A stretch of 64,000 nt of DNA, from positions 1-64,000 of the forward strand of contig QJNS01000144.1 of the NCBI GenBank assembly GCA_004154925.1, written 5' to 3'. Origin of the DNA: Monosporascus cannonballus (Eukaryota; Ascomycota; Sordariomycetes; Xylariales). The translations under genes were made by a program, and so were the position numbers. A model generated the notes under the pieces. It saw only the letters and a list, made by a program, of their open reading frames with translations, searched no databases and was not told the origin of the DNA. How positions within the stretch are numbered: position 1 is the stretch's first letter; every line of letters begins with the position of its first letter. Below are positions 23,414 to 35,347 of this stretch, one piece after another.

Positions 23414-25802
23414 CTAGCCGGACGAGCAGACGTCAACCTCGTCCACAACCCCAGCCTCAACCTCGTCCACAACCCCAACCTCAACCTCGTCGATGATCTC
23501 CAGCGCCTTCACGCCCTCTGCCACGCCCTTGACATCCGCGCCCGCATCCCGGAGGGCCCTCCAGCGGCCCGAGACGATCTCCATCTTCTTCTCGAAGCTC
23601 AGGCTCTTGTCCGAGGCGCTGAGCTTCTTCATCTCGCGGGCCAGGAACTCCTGCCAGGCGCTCGGCTGCCTCTTCTTGATCTTCGCGTCCCCCTGCTGTT
23701 CCGACGACGAACCAGCAGCGGTCTCCGCCGCGCTGGAAGAGCCCCCGCGCGGCGTCGGCTTGACCTGCAGCAGCTCGCCGCGGCAGCGCCCGCACCGGTG
23801 GCGCCGCGGGTCGACGCTGCGCGAGTGCCGGTGCACCTCGCACAGGCAGTCAGCGCACCGCCACGCGTACTTGTAGTCGATGTCGTAGCTGTGCTTGGTG
23901 GTGACCTCGATGCCGCGGTGCGCGAAGGCGTCGCTGCAGCGGCGGCCCCAGGCCTTGAACTCGGGGCCGTGGGCCGCCGGCTTCTTCTTCTTGCCCCCGT
24001 CCGCCTGCTGCTGCTGCTGCTGCTGCTGCTGGTCCAGCATGAACACGGCGAGGTGGCAGAACTCGTGCGCCACCGTGTTCAGCAGGTCCGGCTCGTTGGT
24101 CAGCACCTTGGCCGCGAGCTCGATGTGCGCCTCGTGGCGCGCCTCGCTGGTCGTCGACGAGGCGCCGTCGGCGTCCCGCGTCGTCCGCGTCGCCGTCCTG
24201 CACTTCCAGTGCGCGCGCCCCGCCGTCGTCTGCAGCGTGTTGGACCACACGGTGCGGAGGCCCCCCGTCGCCTCCGTGAGCCGCCCGAGCCTGCCCCCGG
24301 TGATGCGCTCGTCGAGCTCCCGCAGGAACGACCGTGCCAGCGCGTCCTTGGTCTCGTCGAAGGCCCGCTTCGCCTCGCGCTGCTGCTTCTTCGGGCTCGG
24401 TGGGGCGGCTTGCTTCTTCTTGCGGGGACTGCCCATGCCGTCGTCCTTATCGTTGTCGTTGGTGAGGTCTATGGCTGGCGGCAGGTTGACCTGGTTGTTC
24501 TTGATGAGGTTTGCCGTGCCGGTGGCCGTGCCGGCGGCGGATGAGGGTTGCTTCGGGGGCGAGTGCTTGTCGATCCAGGCGAAGTTGGCTTCCGGGTCCC
24601 AGAACTCCTTGTGCTCGGGCTTCCAGGGGGGCATCGGGATCCTGGGCGTCTTGTGCGGCGAGGCGGGGAGCGTTTTGTTCGTCTTTCTAGGTGTGGTGGG
24701 ATCCATGGTCGTGGCTTTCTTGCTCGGGTTGGCATCCGAAGTGTCGGTCTCTGAGTCTGAAGACTCGTTGAAGCTGTTTTTGTGGTTAGCACTCATTCGT
24801 TGCTGGGTGACAAGGAAACATTGTCGTGTGGGCGACTCACATCTGAAGTTTCTCGAACGCGTTCTCCAGGTTGTCTTCTCCCGTTGCCGGGGTGGCTTTC
24901 GACGCCTTATCGGAAACCTCGCCATGGGTCTCGTCTCCCGAGCAATCCTTAACCTGGTTATCCTTTGTAGCTTGGTTACCGGGTCGGTTGTGGTAGGATT
25001 TTGATGTTGTCCGCATGGGCTTCCTAGTCTCGAGATCATTTGATAATGCTGTTTTTACCGGCTTCAACCGGCGAATACTTTTGGGTTTCGGTTGCGACGG
25101 CGGTGTCTGGAACAGCTCCGAATCCGACATGCGCGATTCAGATCCCGACTCCTCAGCATATTGCGAGTCGGAACCTCGGTAGGTGCTCTTCGCTGGCCTA
25201 TCGCTCGTCGCGCCAGATTCGCCATCACTTGGGCCAACCGAGAGCGACACACTATTCTTCGTCGACCTTTCCAAGGAGGAACCTGGTCGAGAGAACATCT
25301 CGCGTAGCCGCGTGGGAGGCTTCTGCCTTGCTCGCCTTCTCGCGATCGGCTCGTCATCTTCGTCGTCATCGAGGATTGTGCCTTTCCGTCGGCTCTTGGC
25401 TTGCGACCCTCTCGAGGCCTCCAGCGAAGACCCGAAGGACCCGAAGGACTCCTCGCTACTTTCTCCTACCAGCGCGCGAGAACTCTTCTTCGCCCTCGTC
25501 GGTTCCCGACCCTTCTCCTCTGATCCGCCTTCGGGACCAGTCCACGGCTGGAAGAGCGCGCTTTTGACGGACTGGCCCTGAGCGAGACCCAGCTTTCGCC
25601 GTCGCAGCGGCGTGGCCGGAATCTTGGGCATCAAGGGACCGGATGCCTTGATCTGGGACTTCGGAGCTGGCGCATTCTCCTTGTCCTCTTCGCCTCTATC
25701 TTGTGGCTTCGATAATTGTTTAGTTCTATGGCGTCGGATCACGTCCGCCACGGCCGGGAACTCGTCCTCGCTGCCTGAGCTGTCTAAGAATACGGCCGAC
25801 AT
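23414..25802 (-). CDS. SprT-like metalloprotease with disordered N-terminus and C-terminal HMG box (GCNA-like)
   Basis: Exons 24841-25802 and 23414-24773 give 773 residues. The first 450 or so are disordered and rich in Ser, acidic clusters and basic patches, with a DSSGSEDEFP start and ILDDDEDDEP, which resemble SUMO-interacting or acidic motifs. The SprT domain follows: KCRTATRTT, HIELAAKVL and the zinc-protease motif HEFCH at residues 557-561. The C4-type zinc ribbon is present (WRCADCLCEVHRHSR and HRCGRCRGEL). Near the end lies an HMG-box-like helix set (SAWQEFLAREMKKL, SFEKKMEIVSGRWRAL). The order disordered region-SprT-zinc ribbon-HMG box matches the GCNA family, which limits DNA-protein crosslinks. 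A nine-glutamine tract interrupts the domain at residues 569-577, directly after the active-site helix. Intron 24774-24840 has a GTGAGT donor, GCTAAC branch point and ACAG acceptor. Confidence 0.85.
24005..24031 (-). repeat. CAG trinucleotide repeat encoding nine glutamines
   Basis: Nine uninterrupted CAG codons (CTG on the plus strand) lie inside the SprT domain, seven residues after the HEFCH motif. Confidence 0.9.
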
Positions 25803-28800
25803 CTCTTGAAGAAAATAAATAGGTGGTATTTGAATTCGACTTAAGTTTGTGCATGCAGCAAGTACTGGTATGAGTCTGTTTTACTTCATACCTGTGCATG
25901 GTTGTAGGTGACTGGCGGTGACAGCTCCGCTCGTTGCCAGGGACAACCGTGGTCCCCACATAGCACGTATTAGCCGCCCCTGCCAGCTCAGCGCGAGGGC
26001 CTGCGAACTTCAAGCTTTGTCGGTAGAGTCGACCATCATTCAAAGAGGTGTATCTTGGAATAGCGTTTTCTACTGACCTTAATACTCGCGTAAAGTATAT
26101 ATGTATGTATTCGAAAACATGCACCCCGTTACGCTTAAGTAGGTACCGCATCGGGTAATATTACATAATCACCAAGTCAGCTCTCTCGCGCACTGATGGG
26201 CTGGTAGGCTGCTCCGGCTGGCGTGTATGATCAGCCTCTCTCCTGATCATACTAGTTGGTATTAGCCAACTGTTCAGTTCTCCGTCTTAAGGAAAGGGGC
26301 GGGTTCAGACAGTAAACTTGCATGCATTTGGATATCCATCCGGTTGTTTCGGACTTGCAGACGCCTGTGAACTTTCCTCAACAGACTATGGCCATGGCAG
26401 CTCTGCTTGTGGAGTATTAGCATGCATACATTATTGTTGTGTAGAACGGCCGGTCGGAATCTTCGAACATCCCCTTATTGATATGGAAATAATCGTAAAA
26501 CCCGTTGCCGGACCTCCAGCGGAACGCCGATTATTTACTTTTATGTTGGCATCCTCTGTGGGGTTCTGGAGACTGCAGCTGACTACATATCTTGAACTCT
26601 TCTACATCATTCCGCCGCGGAGTCTTTAAACTGTCTCCGTCGGAGGCTGTCGTAGCGGAATACCGTGTTGCACGGAGGCCTGCAGGATGAAATTGCAGCT
26701 GGCTATCCGCTGTCGTAGCGATCATGAATGCAACAGAAGAGGGATACCGTGCCGCTAGTTAGGCACTTATGCTGATCGAGTCACTTTATAATGTCTCAGA
26801 ACATATAAAAACCAATGCCTTTTTTAAGGACGCCGCGGCATCAAACCCGCACCGCGTTCTATGCCGCGTTCCGATCGTATATAAGGGCGTCCCCCCTTAT
26901 CGTGCACCTTTCGGACAGCGAGCCGATACTATTCCCATAGAGATGAGACACCCGGCTATGGTTCCTACATAGGACATCAATAACCCAAATAGGACCATGC
27001 AAACGAATTTTAGGTCACCGGCCTGCGTCTGCCCATAGTATGCCTCTCATTCGTATTGCCATGATTCGCGGCGGCAGAACTTTGCAACCTTGCTCTGTAA
27101 GATGGAAATGGCTACTATAGTGATGTCAAGGTATTATTAAACCCAACGGGACCCTGCTGCGCCTTCTTGATGGCATATCTTTTATAAGCTTCCGTAATAT
27201 AGATAGGCCCTTCACCCTCCGCGCGCCAGCTCGGAAGCTTCTACCATACTGTAAACTTACATCACCCCTTTCCACATGGCAGTCATCATAAAAAGTGCCA
27301 CACCGCCGTACTGTCTCTTATCCGCACATCTGGGTGAATTCGCAACAAAGACTGGCGTAGCTGATTCTTCGAAGTTGCCAGCAGCAGGCTCAGTGACGCT
27401 AGCCTTTTCATTCACCCTCTACAAATCCCGAAGGAATTTGCCATTGTCATATGATCTCCATCCCCGCCGGCTTATAGGACTTTTAGATTAGTTTAGCAGC
27501 GGGGAGTCTAACGAGGCTCGAACTCCATAGCAGCTCCGTTGGCTCAACGGCATTGATTAACTTCGCTAGCTTCTCCTCTGTAGCAGTCCTACAACACATC
27601 CTGACATTCGATTCATAAGCCCCGTATCTGTCGTCCAGCTAGGGACTTGCGGCTGCCGAGAAAGAGCAACAGAAGTTGAAGGCATATCAGCTCTACGATA
27701 CGTTGGCTAGGTGACGAGTGATTAAGATTGGCAACGAGCAGCACAAGATCCGTCAAGGAGATCGACTGCCTTAGGTGCCTCGTCGGCCAAATACAAAATC
27801 ACAGTCTCCCAGACCCTTGTTCCTCATTGGGGAAGGGGCAAAGAAGAGATACGGTTTCTCAAGGAGGGTTGGGGGCGTTGCGAGAGGGGGTAATGAGCAC
27901 AAGAAGTGAACGGCAGGGGACGAGAAGAGCGTGGATAAAACAAGTAAACAATACACTCATCCCCAGTGTCATCCAAGCCTACGTGTCGTCATACCGGCGG
28001 TGTACGAGATTAATGGGATACGCGAGGTCCGACCGGACGGAGCGGAAGGTCACCTCGCTCGTTTCCTAGCAATCAAGCCGTGGATGCGGTGCTCGGGGGT
28101 TGGATGACCTTCTGCTCCTTCCCCTCAACACGGAATGAATCAAGCTAGGCATGGAGCCGAAATACCACGATAGGTGGGCATGTGGCTATACTTACGAATC
28201 TTTCTATGATGCGCCAACACGCGAAAATGGGTTAACGAACTGGTCACGGCCTTTTCGTGCGGGCTCCAGGGGTACCCGTGCGTCGTGTTTAGCATCGCCT
28301 GCACTCTAGCGTTTAGTGACTCCTTCGAGTATCTTGAACAAGACGGTTCCCGTTCGTGGATTCAGTTCATGATCACGGGTAACAGTAGGATGGGCTCCAG
28401 AACAGTGCTCAACGAGTATTGCCTCACTTTGGTCGTGGCCATGGAACAGAATGCTAGCTATCCTCCCTAGGAGGTACATGGAGCCGTACGGGGACGTAGT
28501 GAGGCCCATGGTAGAGAAGCGGATCAAAGCCGGCGAGCGGCCAGATTCGATTAAGCCCCTGATCAGCCTCGAGTGCGACGAGCTAAGCTTATAGTTTCTC
28601 GCCACGGCGGCGTCCTCTGACGAAATGCCAATGCTAAGGCGATCCCAAAACGTCCTCGATAGAATTCGTCATGACGAAAGCCAACATCGCCATGGCAGCC
28701 GGGACGGAATAGGTGCCGGTATGCTGATGCAGCAACACCCTTTCTAAAAACATTCCGGACAAAACGGGAACAGCTCACCAAAGAGGTCTTCGCGGCGCAT

Positions 28801-30462
28801 CAGGTCTAACCTGGAGACCGGATCACTGCTGAGGGCATACCCAGATTACCGTATCTTACAGCCAGGCTGGACGAGACTCTACTGGCTGTTTCGTGAGATG
28901 GGTCACTATCACGCTAACTAACAGGGAAACCTAGTCTCCTCTATGGTGTGCCGATGCCTAGGAATGTGAGCGAAATAGGGCTCTTTGTGGAAGATAAAAC
29001 CTGGCAGGAATGCACAGGTCGTAGAGAAAGCTAACCGGGACCGCAGACGGTTATTGGTATCATGGCCTGGCCATTGTTTGGGGAGCGGACATTACGGAGC
29101 TACCCCGACGGTTACCCAGGACGTTTTAAGAGGTGAATTCGAGATGATGGACGGTAGGCTTACAAGCCGTTATTCACCGGATGAAGAGACTCCATCGCGT
29201 AAGAGTAGGTTTCCACGGCCTCCTCTCTATCCCGCGATAGAGTCTTGCATCCACCAAACGATCCTGCCAAGTGAAGAGAAAATCCTCGCCTTTCTCGACT
29301 CGGCGGATTATAATGACAAGTCCAATTCTCAGCTTCCATATTTCAAGCCACGCTCGTAGTCGAAGCTGAGTGAGAGAGGGAAGGCAACGACTTCATCGTG
29401 TGGAACAGGCTTCGTGATATATAAGTACATCTGACTCTGGTCGGTATGAAGTTAGAGCGCTGAAAAAAGGGCCCCTTGGTGACTAAGCCCCCACTATGAA
29501 AGAGGGCTTACAAAGTCACCCAAATCCAGCCATACTAACACACCTAAAAGCACACCCAATTTGCAAGACGGCTATTTAAAGAGCTTCTTTTAAATCGGTT
29601 TCATAAGGTGATCTTTCGGCTATATTAACAATCAAGCATATGTCATGGTTAACAGATATTTTCTTAGCTTTAGGCCCGGCCATAGTCCTGTGGCTGTGTG
29701 GTTTCCTACATACAGTCCAGGTGGAAGTTAGGTAAAGCCAGGACGATTACTAGCAACATGGCGATGATGTTATCCGTCGCACTCCCTTTAGCTGGAGGAA
29801 TCATAACTATACAATCACTCCTAGTCACCCAAAAACTCATGAAGTAGAGTATATCGTGCTGCTAGTATCCACCTACGTACCCAACTGGCGTCGAAGTCTT
29901 CGAGTTAGACCGGAGAGCTGCAATCCCAGAATACGGGGTCTTGCAAGTCCTACATAGTATGCTATAAGTGAATATGATGCGAAGGTTCCCTTCAAGGTAC
30001 ATAGAGCACTTTGATCAGCCGAGGAGCGCGAAGGACTCGACCTTATGAGTCAGGGCGAACTCTCTGAGAGAAGAAATACAAGCGCTGCTGATGCTGCTGT
30101 TCGAGCGAGGGAGGGGCTGGAAAGTCTAAGACTGTGGGCAATCCTGGGTTACCATTAGCTCTAGACCCCATCCCCTACGGTTATTCCCAAACTCCTATCA
30201 TGGCCACTCCCTGAATCTGCTGTAAGGCGCCGGTCATCTGGATGAAGTATCTGGAACCTGCCCAGACAAGGGAGACGGAGCAATATTGTGTTTGCTTACT
30301 CCATCCGCGGCTCACACCAACAACCCCTTAAACTCACAGTCTTCTTCCAACCCATGTCCTTGTGAGCCAACCATGCGCCTAGACTACATTGCATGCCGTT
30401 TTCGCCCCACAGCACCCCATATACGAACCAAAATTAGGCGCAGCTTGACAACTTAAGTTGTG
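25803..30462. other. Gene-poor region
   Basis: This is 4.7 kb upstream of the SprT/HMG gene. All open frames are short (under about 125 codons) and without recognisable domains, except a possible P450 relic listed separately at about 28460-28880. Base composition is ordinary, so it is not the RIP-type A+T sequence seen further right. The first few hundred bases should include the promoter of the SprT/HMG gene. Confidence 0.5.
28460..28880 (+). pseudogene. Possible cytochrome P450 relic
   Basis: Reading through stops and frame changes, two pieces resemble fungal P450s. One is PRRYMEPYGDVVRPMVEKR near 28470-28530, reminiscent of the helix before the substrate-recognition loop. The other is EQLTKEVFAAHQ followed by ITAEGIPRLPYLTARLDETL near 28765-28880, which looks like the J-K helix region ending where ExxR is expected, but the Arg is gone. 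No haem-binding cysteine segment could be found downstream. Stops interrupt the frame several times. The similarity is judged by eye only. Confidence 0.3.
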
Positions 30463-30582
30463 GGCACAATGGCAGAGTGGTCTAATGCGCAAGACTTGAA
30501 CGAAATGGGCTGTTATTACCAGTCTATGAAATCGGGAGATCTTGTTCCTTCGGGAGCGCAGGTTCAAATCCTGCTTGTGTCG
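30463..30582 (+). tRNA. tRNA-Ser(UGA) with intron
   Basis: The acceptor stem pairs GGCACAA (30463-30469) with TTGTGTC (30575-30581), with one G-U wobble, and the discriminator is G (30582), as in serine tRNAs. The D stem is GCA/TGC and the anticodon stem CAAGA/TCTTG. The loop reads CT-TGA-A, giving anticodon UGA. A 38-nt intron (30501-30538) follows the base 3' of the anticodon, the canonical position. A variable arm TTCC-TTC-GGGA makes it a class II tRNA, and the T arm is GCAGG-TTCAAAT-CCTGC. A TTTT terminator lies at 30595-30598. Confidence 0.9.
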
Positions 30583-31581
30583 GGACCACTATCCTTTTGC
30601 CCTACAGAGCCTCCCAGGAGGAGGGCTGAGGGCTCTGGGCTCTTGGGGGACAGGCTGGGGAGTCCCTAAGTGACGTTAGGGACTCTGGCACTCCTAGAGT
30701 GGACATCCCGTGCGCCCCAGTTAGATCTAGAAGTAGATCTAGAGGGATTACCATGACCTCGCATGTTCATTCATATCCTGTTCGTGTCGGGGTACTATGC
30801 TTTTGTCCCTATGTGCAGCTGTTGTGTCCGCTTGGGGGCGACAAGACAGCAATCGCAACAACTTTTTGAAGGTGGGGTGGACTCTTTTTTTTTCGCCCAT
30901 ATTGACCCGGTCAGCCTCCCCATGTAAAGCTACCTTTAGCCACACCTATTTTGCACTATAATGCATGTACCAACACTGTTTATTTTTGCAAATTGCAATA
31001 TCTCTTTCGGCGCAACGAGATGTTATATATCGGGCTTGTTGCCGCTTTACAGGACCGCTACTCGCAAAATTAAAGCTCTACTTGCCGCGTACCGCTATTA
31101 AAATAGTTTAAACGAATTAAAGGGGAAAAAATAAGGCAGGGCAATATCGTTAACGTTAGCACTTAAAGCACCTTCGCACTCGCGTTTCTGTGAAGTAGCG
31201 CAACGGGCTTTAGTGGGCCTTCTAGATGGCTACATAGGTAGCTTCAAAAATCGCTGCGGTTGCTGCCTTGTCACCTTCAAGCGGATGGCCCAGTGAATCT
31301 TTAAGTGATATTATAGGGGTCGGTGATCTATGCAGAATAGGCCCAAATTGCAGCGCATTTAGTGGTCTACGGTTAATACGAGTTTCCACAGGAATCAATC
31401 AATATGGTGTCAAGACATGTATTTTCGTCATTCTCCTTGCCCCCTACCCCTATAAGACGATGTTGTGAAGATGGGAAGACGTTGTCGTGGTTAGTTAACT
31501 GTTCTAGTGTAATCGCCCATCTAGGCAGGCAACTGAGTCATCTTGGTTTGGTACTTCTCCGGCCAGGCACTGCCAGTCCGG
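30583..31581. other. Intergenic region between tRNA-Ser and RSA3
   Basis: This holds the tRNA terminator, a decayed copy of the tRNA 3' end (listed separately) and a pair of AGATCTAGA-type palindromic repeats at about 30723-30744. No protein-coding gene is supported. Confidence 0.55.
30759..30812 (+). pseudogene. Decayed duplicate of the tRNA-Ser 3' end and flank
   Basis: The stretch from CGCATGTTCATTC through CCTGTTCGTGTCGG to GCTTTTGTCCCT aligns with the T arm, acceptor 3' strand and TTTT-containing flank of the tRNA at 30555-30605. It differs by substitutions and a small insertion in the T loop. The 5' half of the tRNA is absent. Confidence 0.65.
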
Positions 31582-31890
31582 TTATAATGAACCCTCCTCC
31601 GACCCGTCCGATTTTGACGTCTCGCCATCGCTGTCGTCGCTGGCAGCTTCCCTTCTGCTCCCCCGCTCCCTGGCGTCCATGATCCTCTTCTGGTCCGCCG
31701 CCGAGAACATCGAGGTCCCCTGCTGCAGCGACTGGACCAGCATCGGCAGGGCGTCGCGGCCCTTGAAGTCGTCGGCCCCGCGGATCTTGTCCAGATCCTC
31801 GCCGAACTCCATCGTCGCCCGCTGCAGGTAGTAGGACGTGAAGTCGGCCGACGCAGTAGCGTCATCTTTGTCGTTTTTGCGCGACGACAT
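31582..31890 (-). CDS. RSA3: Ribosome assembly protein Rsa3
   Basis: This is a small nucleolar protein needed for 60S subunit biogenesis, associated with early pre-60S particles and Dbp6 in yeast. It is a single exon of 102 residues. The conserved core is DFTSYYLQRATMEFGEDLDKIRG, then LPMLVQSLQQGTSMFSAADQ, the defining Rsa3 pattern. Residues 80-102 are acidic and Ser-rich. The N-terminus is lysine- and aspartate-rich. The ATG at 31890 is the first in frame. Fungal homologues are often somewhat longer at the N-terminus, so a missed upstream exon is possible but I see no need for one. Confidence 0.8.
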   Translation of the reverse strand: MSSRKNDKDDATASADFTSYYLQRATMEFGEDLDKIRGADDFKGRDALPMLVQSLQQGTSMFSAADQKRIMDARERGSRREAASDDSDGETSKSDGSEEGSL

Positions 31891-33243
31891 CCTCCTTTTC
31901 TTGTCCTTTCCTGTCTAGTTTGATACCCTGTCTTTCCCTTGTGTGATTTTTTCGGGTGTTGGGGCTGGTGGTTGTTGCTTGATAAAAATATTTGCTTAGT
32001 GATGTTTTGGATTTAGTTGATTACAGAGCTTGGGGGCCCTGAAACGGCGTAGTTCTGCCCCTCAAAGATCGCCCACTTAAGACCTGGCGACCACTAACTT
32101 ACTATCCTGCCACCACCAGATCCGTCAACGACAAGTTCTCAAACTTCCTTAAGAGATTCATATTGAAGCTGGAATATTTCAAACTTCACCTTTGGTCCGA
32201 TACCATGATGATGAATGCGGTTCTAAGTGGAGTTGTAGATGCGAAGCTGGTTTGCCGTATGGCGTTCACAAACCTATATATAACAAGCCTTGGTAAAGAG
32301 TGGTGATCTCTGGTGTAGTTCATCTCCTTTTACAAGATGTCAAACGTTTATTCTGCTTCATATATCCACTCAAGCGGTATTTTACAACATTCATCGCTAG
32401 GTAGGCATATTGCGAACGCCTTACGTTCAACGCGTAGACGGGGCAGGGTCAGGAGAAAGCATCGTCGTACCTAGAATGGATGGTTTGCACGCTGGAGATG
32501 AATCCTCGAGCGACAATTGAGCTCTTTAATAGGCGCACATTCTCTTTCATCGCATAATATATCGAGTGAAGTATGGCTATGGCTCCTAACACCGGTTTGG
32601 ACCAAACATCCTATGATGCCTCTAAAACTCACCATGAGCTATGCTACCAAACATATAGAATATGATATTATTCTGGCATCGGTAACTGAGATGACTAGCC
32701 CTGTGGCTATACATATTCACCAACACATACGAAAGACATGACTCAAAGCCGCCGACCACCATGTTCATTCAACTAGTTCGTTCGCGGTTTTCAGTTATAT
32801 ACAGACGCTTCAGTCATTATCTCAGTCGTCCTGACGTTGAAAGCGAACCCAGCGCCGATATCCATTGGCGGACCTGACCAGCTCGCCAATACGTACACAA
32901 ATCATATGGGAGTTTATGCCTTTCCCGTGATTTTGCTGCGTCCGTCCGGGTGCGTCCGCCCGTTAGTACTAGTCAGTCAACAATCATTCCCCTCCTATCC
33001 TCGCCCCGAGTATCCCAATGGGTATCATGTGATGTAAGGAAAGTACAGAATGCAAAACATATAGAAGAGAGGGAAAAATAAGCCATCGGTTGACCGATGG
33101 AAGGGGTGTGGGTATGGGGTATTTCGCAACGGAGAACGCCAGTCCCTATGATAGTTTACCGCCAACCCCTTTCAGCCATAAATCCGACGCGCTTGTTTCC
33201 AATGCAGGATGCTTGAATCGTTTTCGACAGTGATAGCGATCGT
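31891..33243. other. Intergenic region upstream of RSA3
   Basis: This is 1.35 kb between RSA3 and the 3' end of the YTP1-like gene, both on the minus strand. No gene is supported. Confidence 0.5.
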
Positions 33244-35347
33244 TTAGACCCTCGATGCTTGGTTCCAGACATTCGCCGACCGGCCAGACTCCTTGCGGAT
33301 GGCCCAGCCTTTCAGGGCTAGCAGGAGCACCACCCATGCCATGAGCAGGCCGACGAAGCCCATCGTTACCGTGTACATGAACATCTCGTCCAGCTCGTAG
33401 TGGACCATCCCCTGCACCGTGTCCTGGGCCTATGGAGATGTTAGAAAGCTGGCCTATCGACGATCAGTTCAGACTGGTGATTGTTCACTCACACTAGCCA
33501 TGAAGATAGTACCGCCCGCGATGAGACCGAAAGCGGTCAACAGCTCGGTCGGCGGCCGCGAAGGCAGGACGGACTTCGGCGGCTTCAGGTACGTGGTGAT
33601 GTAGGTGAGACCGCGAGCAAACGACGCACCCGTAAGGAGGTTGCCCCATTGCTTGTGCACCATTGCCGAGATCATCTCCTGCTGCGTGTGGGAGCTCATC
33701 ATGATGCCGAGCAACAAGATCACGAGGGCCGGAATGGGGTTGCACGAGAACTCGTACTCCTTCGGCACCTGCAAAGTCTCCCGCTCCTCGTCGTTGTACA
33801 TATGGTCGGGTTGCGCAAGAGCAGCCTCCGTCGCTGTCATGTTGAGAAGCTCACGGATGCGAGTTGACTCGATCAACATCGACAGCTATCGACCCTGGTC
33901 AGCCATTTCTGAAGATGAGCTCAAAGCGAACGGCACACTTACCGCACCGCCTCCAATGAAAAGCACTGTGATAGACAGGTGCTCGAGATCCTGGGGACTG
34001 AAGGCCTTTCCCGCATTGCCCAGGTGCTCGAGGAAGATGTTCGTAGATCCGTACAAGAAGATGAGGAAACCCTCGACAAATTCGGCCGTGGGTCTCCATT
34101 TCTGAGAGCTGTGCTTTGGTCGAACATTCCACGCCTTCGGCTCTAGTTAGCGGACGTTGTCGACGGATTGCAGTGGCACAGTGGAACTTACCCAGCCCAG
34201 CTCGGCGAAACTACCAGACCATCTCCCGAGAGTCAATATGCCGTACCAGAAGAAGATACCGCCCTTGATCCAATGAGCCAGACCGCTGAAAATGGCGTGC
34301 CCCTCCTTAAGATGGGCGTTAGCCCCCAATGTTCATTTGCCATAAAAATGATTTCAGGGTGACTTACGAAGAATCGCGCATAAGTTACAATACCTGTACA
34401 GAGCGTGATATACCCCAGAATAAGAATGGTCCTCTCTACGAAGTTGTAGCCGAAGATTAGGCAAGTCCATGCCCTCGACGATATCTTTCCGGCAAGCTTC
34501 CCGATTATAGAATTAGACAGATTCGAGAGCGTCATACCCGCCTTTTCGAAGTCCAATTCTTCGTCGTCTTCGAAATGCACCCTATGCTCGTTGCGCTCCA
34601 TTGGCGATTCCAGACCGACCATTGTCGACAACGAATCACTCCTCTGCTCGGTGCCGTGCGCGCTGTCGTCCGAACGGCGATGCGCCGGCGAGTACAGCGC
34701 CTCGTTCATGCGGTGGTGCTCAGCCATGGCTTCCGTCGAGACAGGAATGAAGCCCTGCCGCTCCTCTTTGCTAAAGCCTCCCGTATTTCGACCCATGACG
34801 CCTGCGACCCGACCAGCGAGACCGACCAAAATCTGCGCACTCACAACCCAGGTAACCAGCCAGCCGAGCTTATGATGAGCGTTATTGGGGTATAAGTCGG
34901 GCGTGTTCGCGTTATAGACTACGCCTATAGCTACACCGATCGCATTCGTCGCGAGGAACGCAAACTGAACGGGGAGAGTGTATCGTGACCGGGCAATGGA
35001 GAACATGACAGCTACAGACACAACTATCAGTTTTGCGGGCGGCACGCTCTTCGAGAGTGTATTCTCTTACCCATTGGCAATATGACAACCCATCCTAGAA
35101 CCATCAGCGCAATGTGCGCATAGATTGCCATATTATGTTCCGGGTATGTAAAGTAGGTCAGTGTCGACGGGTCTGTTTCCGGCTTGGCGGCCCCGTCGGC
35201 CTCTCCCGCACCCATTTTCATATCCCCGCCCATGTCCATTTCCGTTGCGCCGCCATCATGACCGCCGTGTGCGAGAACCGTAGGTAGAGCTGCGACAATA
35301 GCCGCGAGCGCCAGAAACCGGAAGACAGACGTTGTCGTCGACTTCAT
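33244..35347 (-). CDS. YTP1-like multi-spanning membrane protein
   Basis: This is a fungal YTP1-family protein (DUF2427 plus Ytp1 domains) of unknown biochemical role. Exons in order: 35071-35347, 34368-35011, 34192-34305, 33943-34134, 33493-33885 and 33244-33429, giving 601 residues. A signal peptide (FLALAAIVAALPTVLA) is followed by a short lumenal segment rich in His and Met (HGGHDGG, MDMGGDMKM), then the first membrane pair with FTYPEHNMAIYAHIALM, typical of DUF2427. An acidic and Ser-rich cytosolic loop covers roughly residues 180-250. The C-terminal half has six or more helices, with HWIKGGIFFWYGILTLGRW, AWNVRP, and QEMISAMVHKQWGNLLTGAS. All five introns keep phase. A distant resemblance to b561/DOMON-type proteins exists in layout only. 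Confidence 0.88.

Noticed and set aside
23312..24544. 410-codon plus-strand open frame
   Set aside because: Antisense to the SprT/HMG gene; Leu/Arg/Val repeats reflect the CAG and Ala/Arg codons of the opposite strand.
27500..27560. tRNA-like phrase with TTCGAG on the minus strand
   Set aside because: T stem and acceptor stem do not pair.
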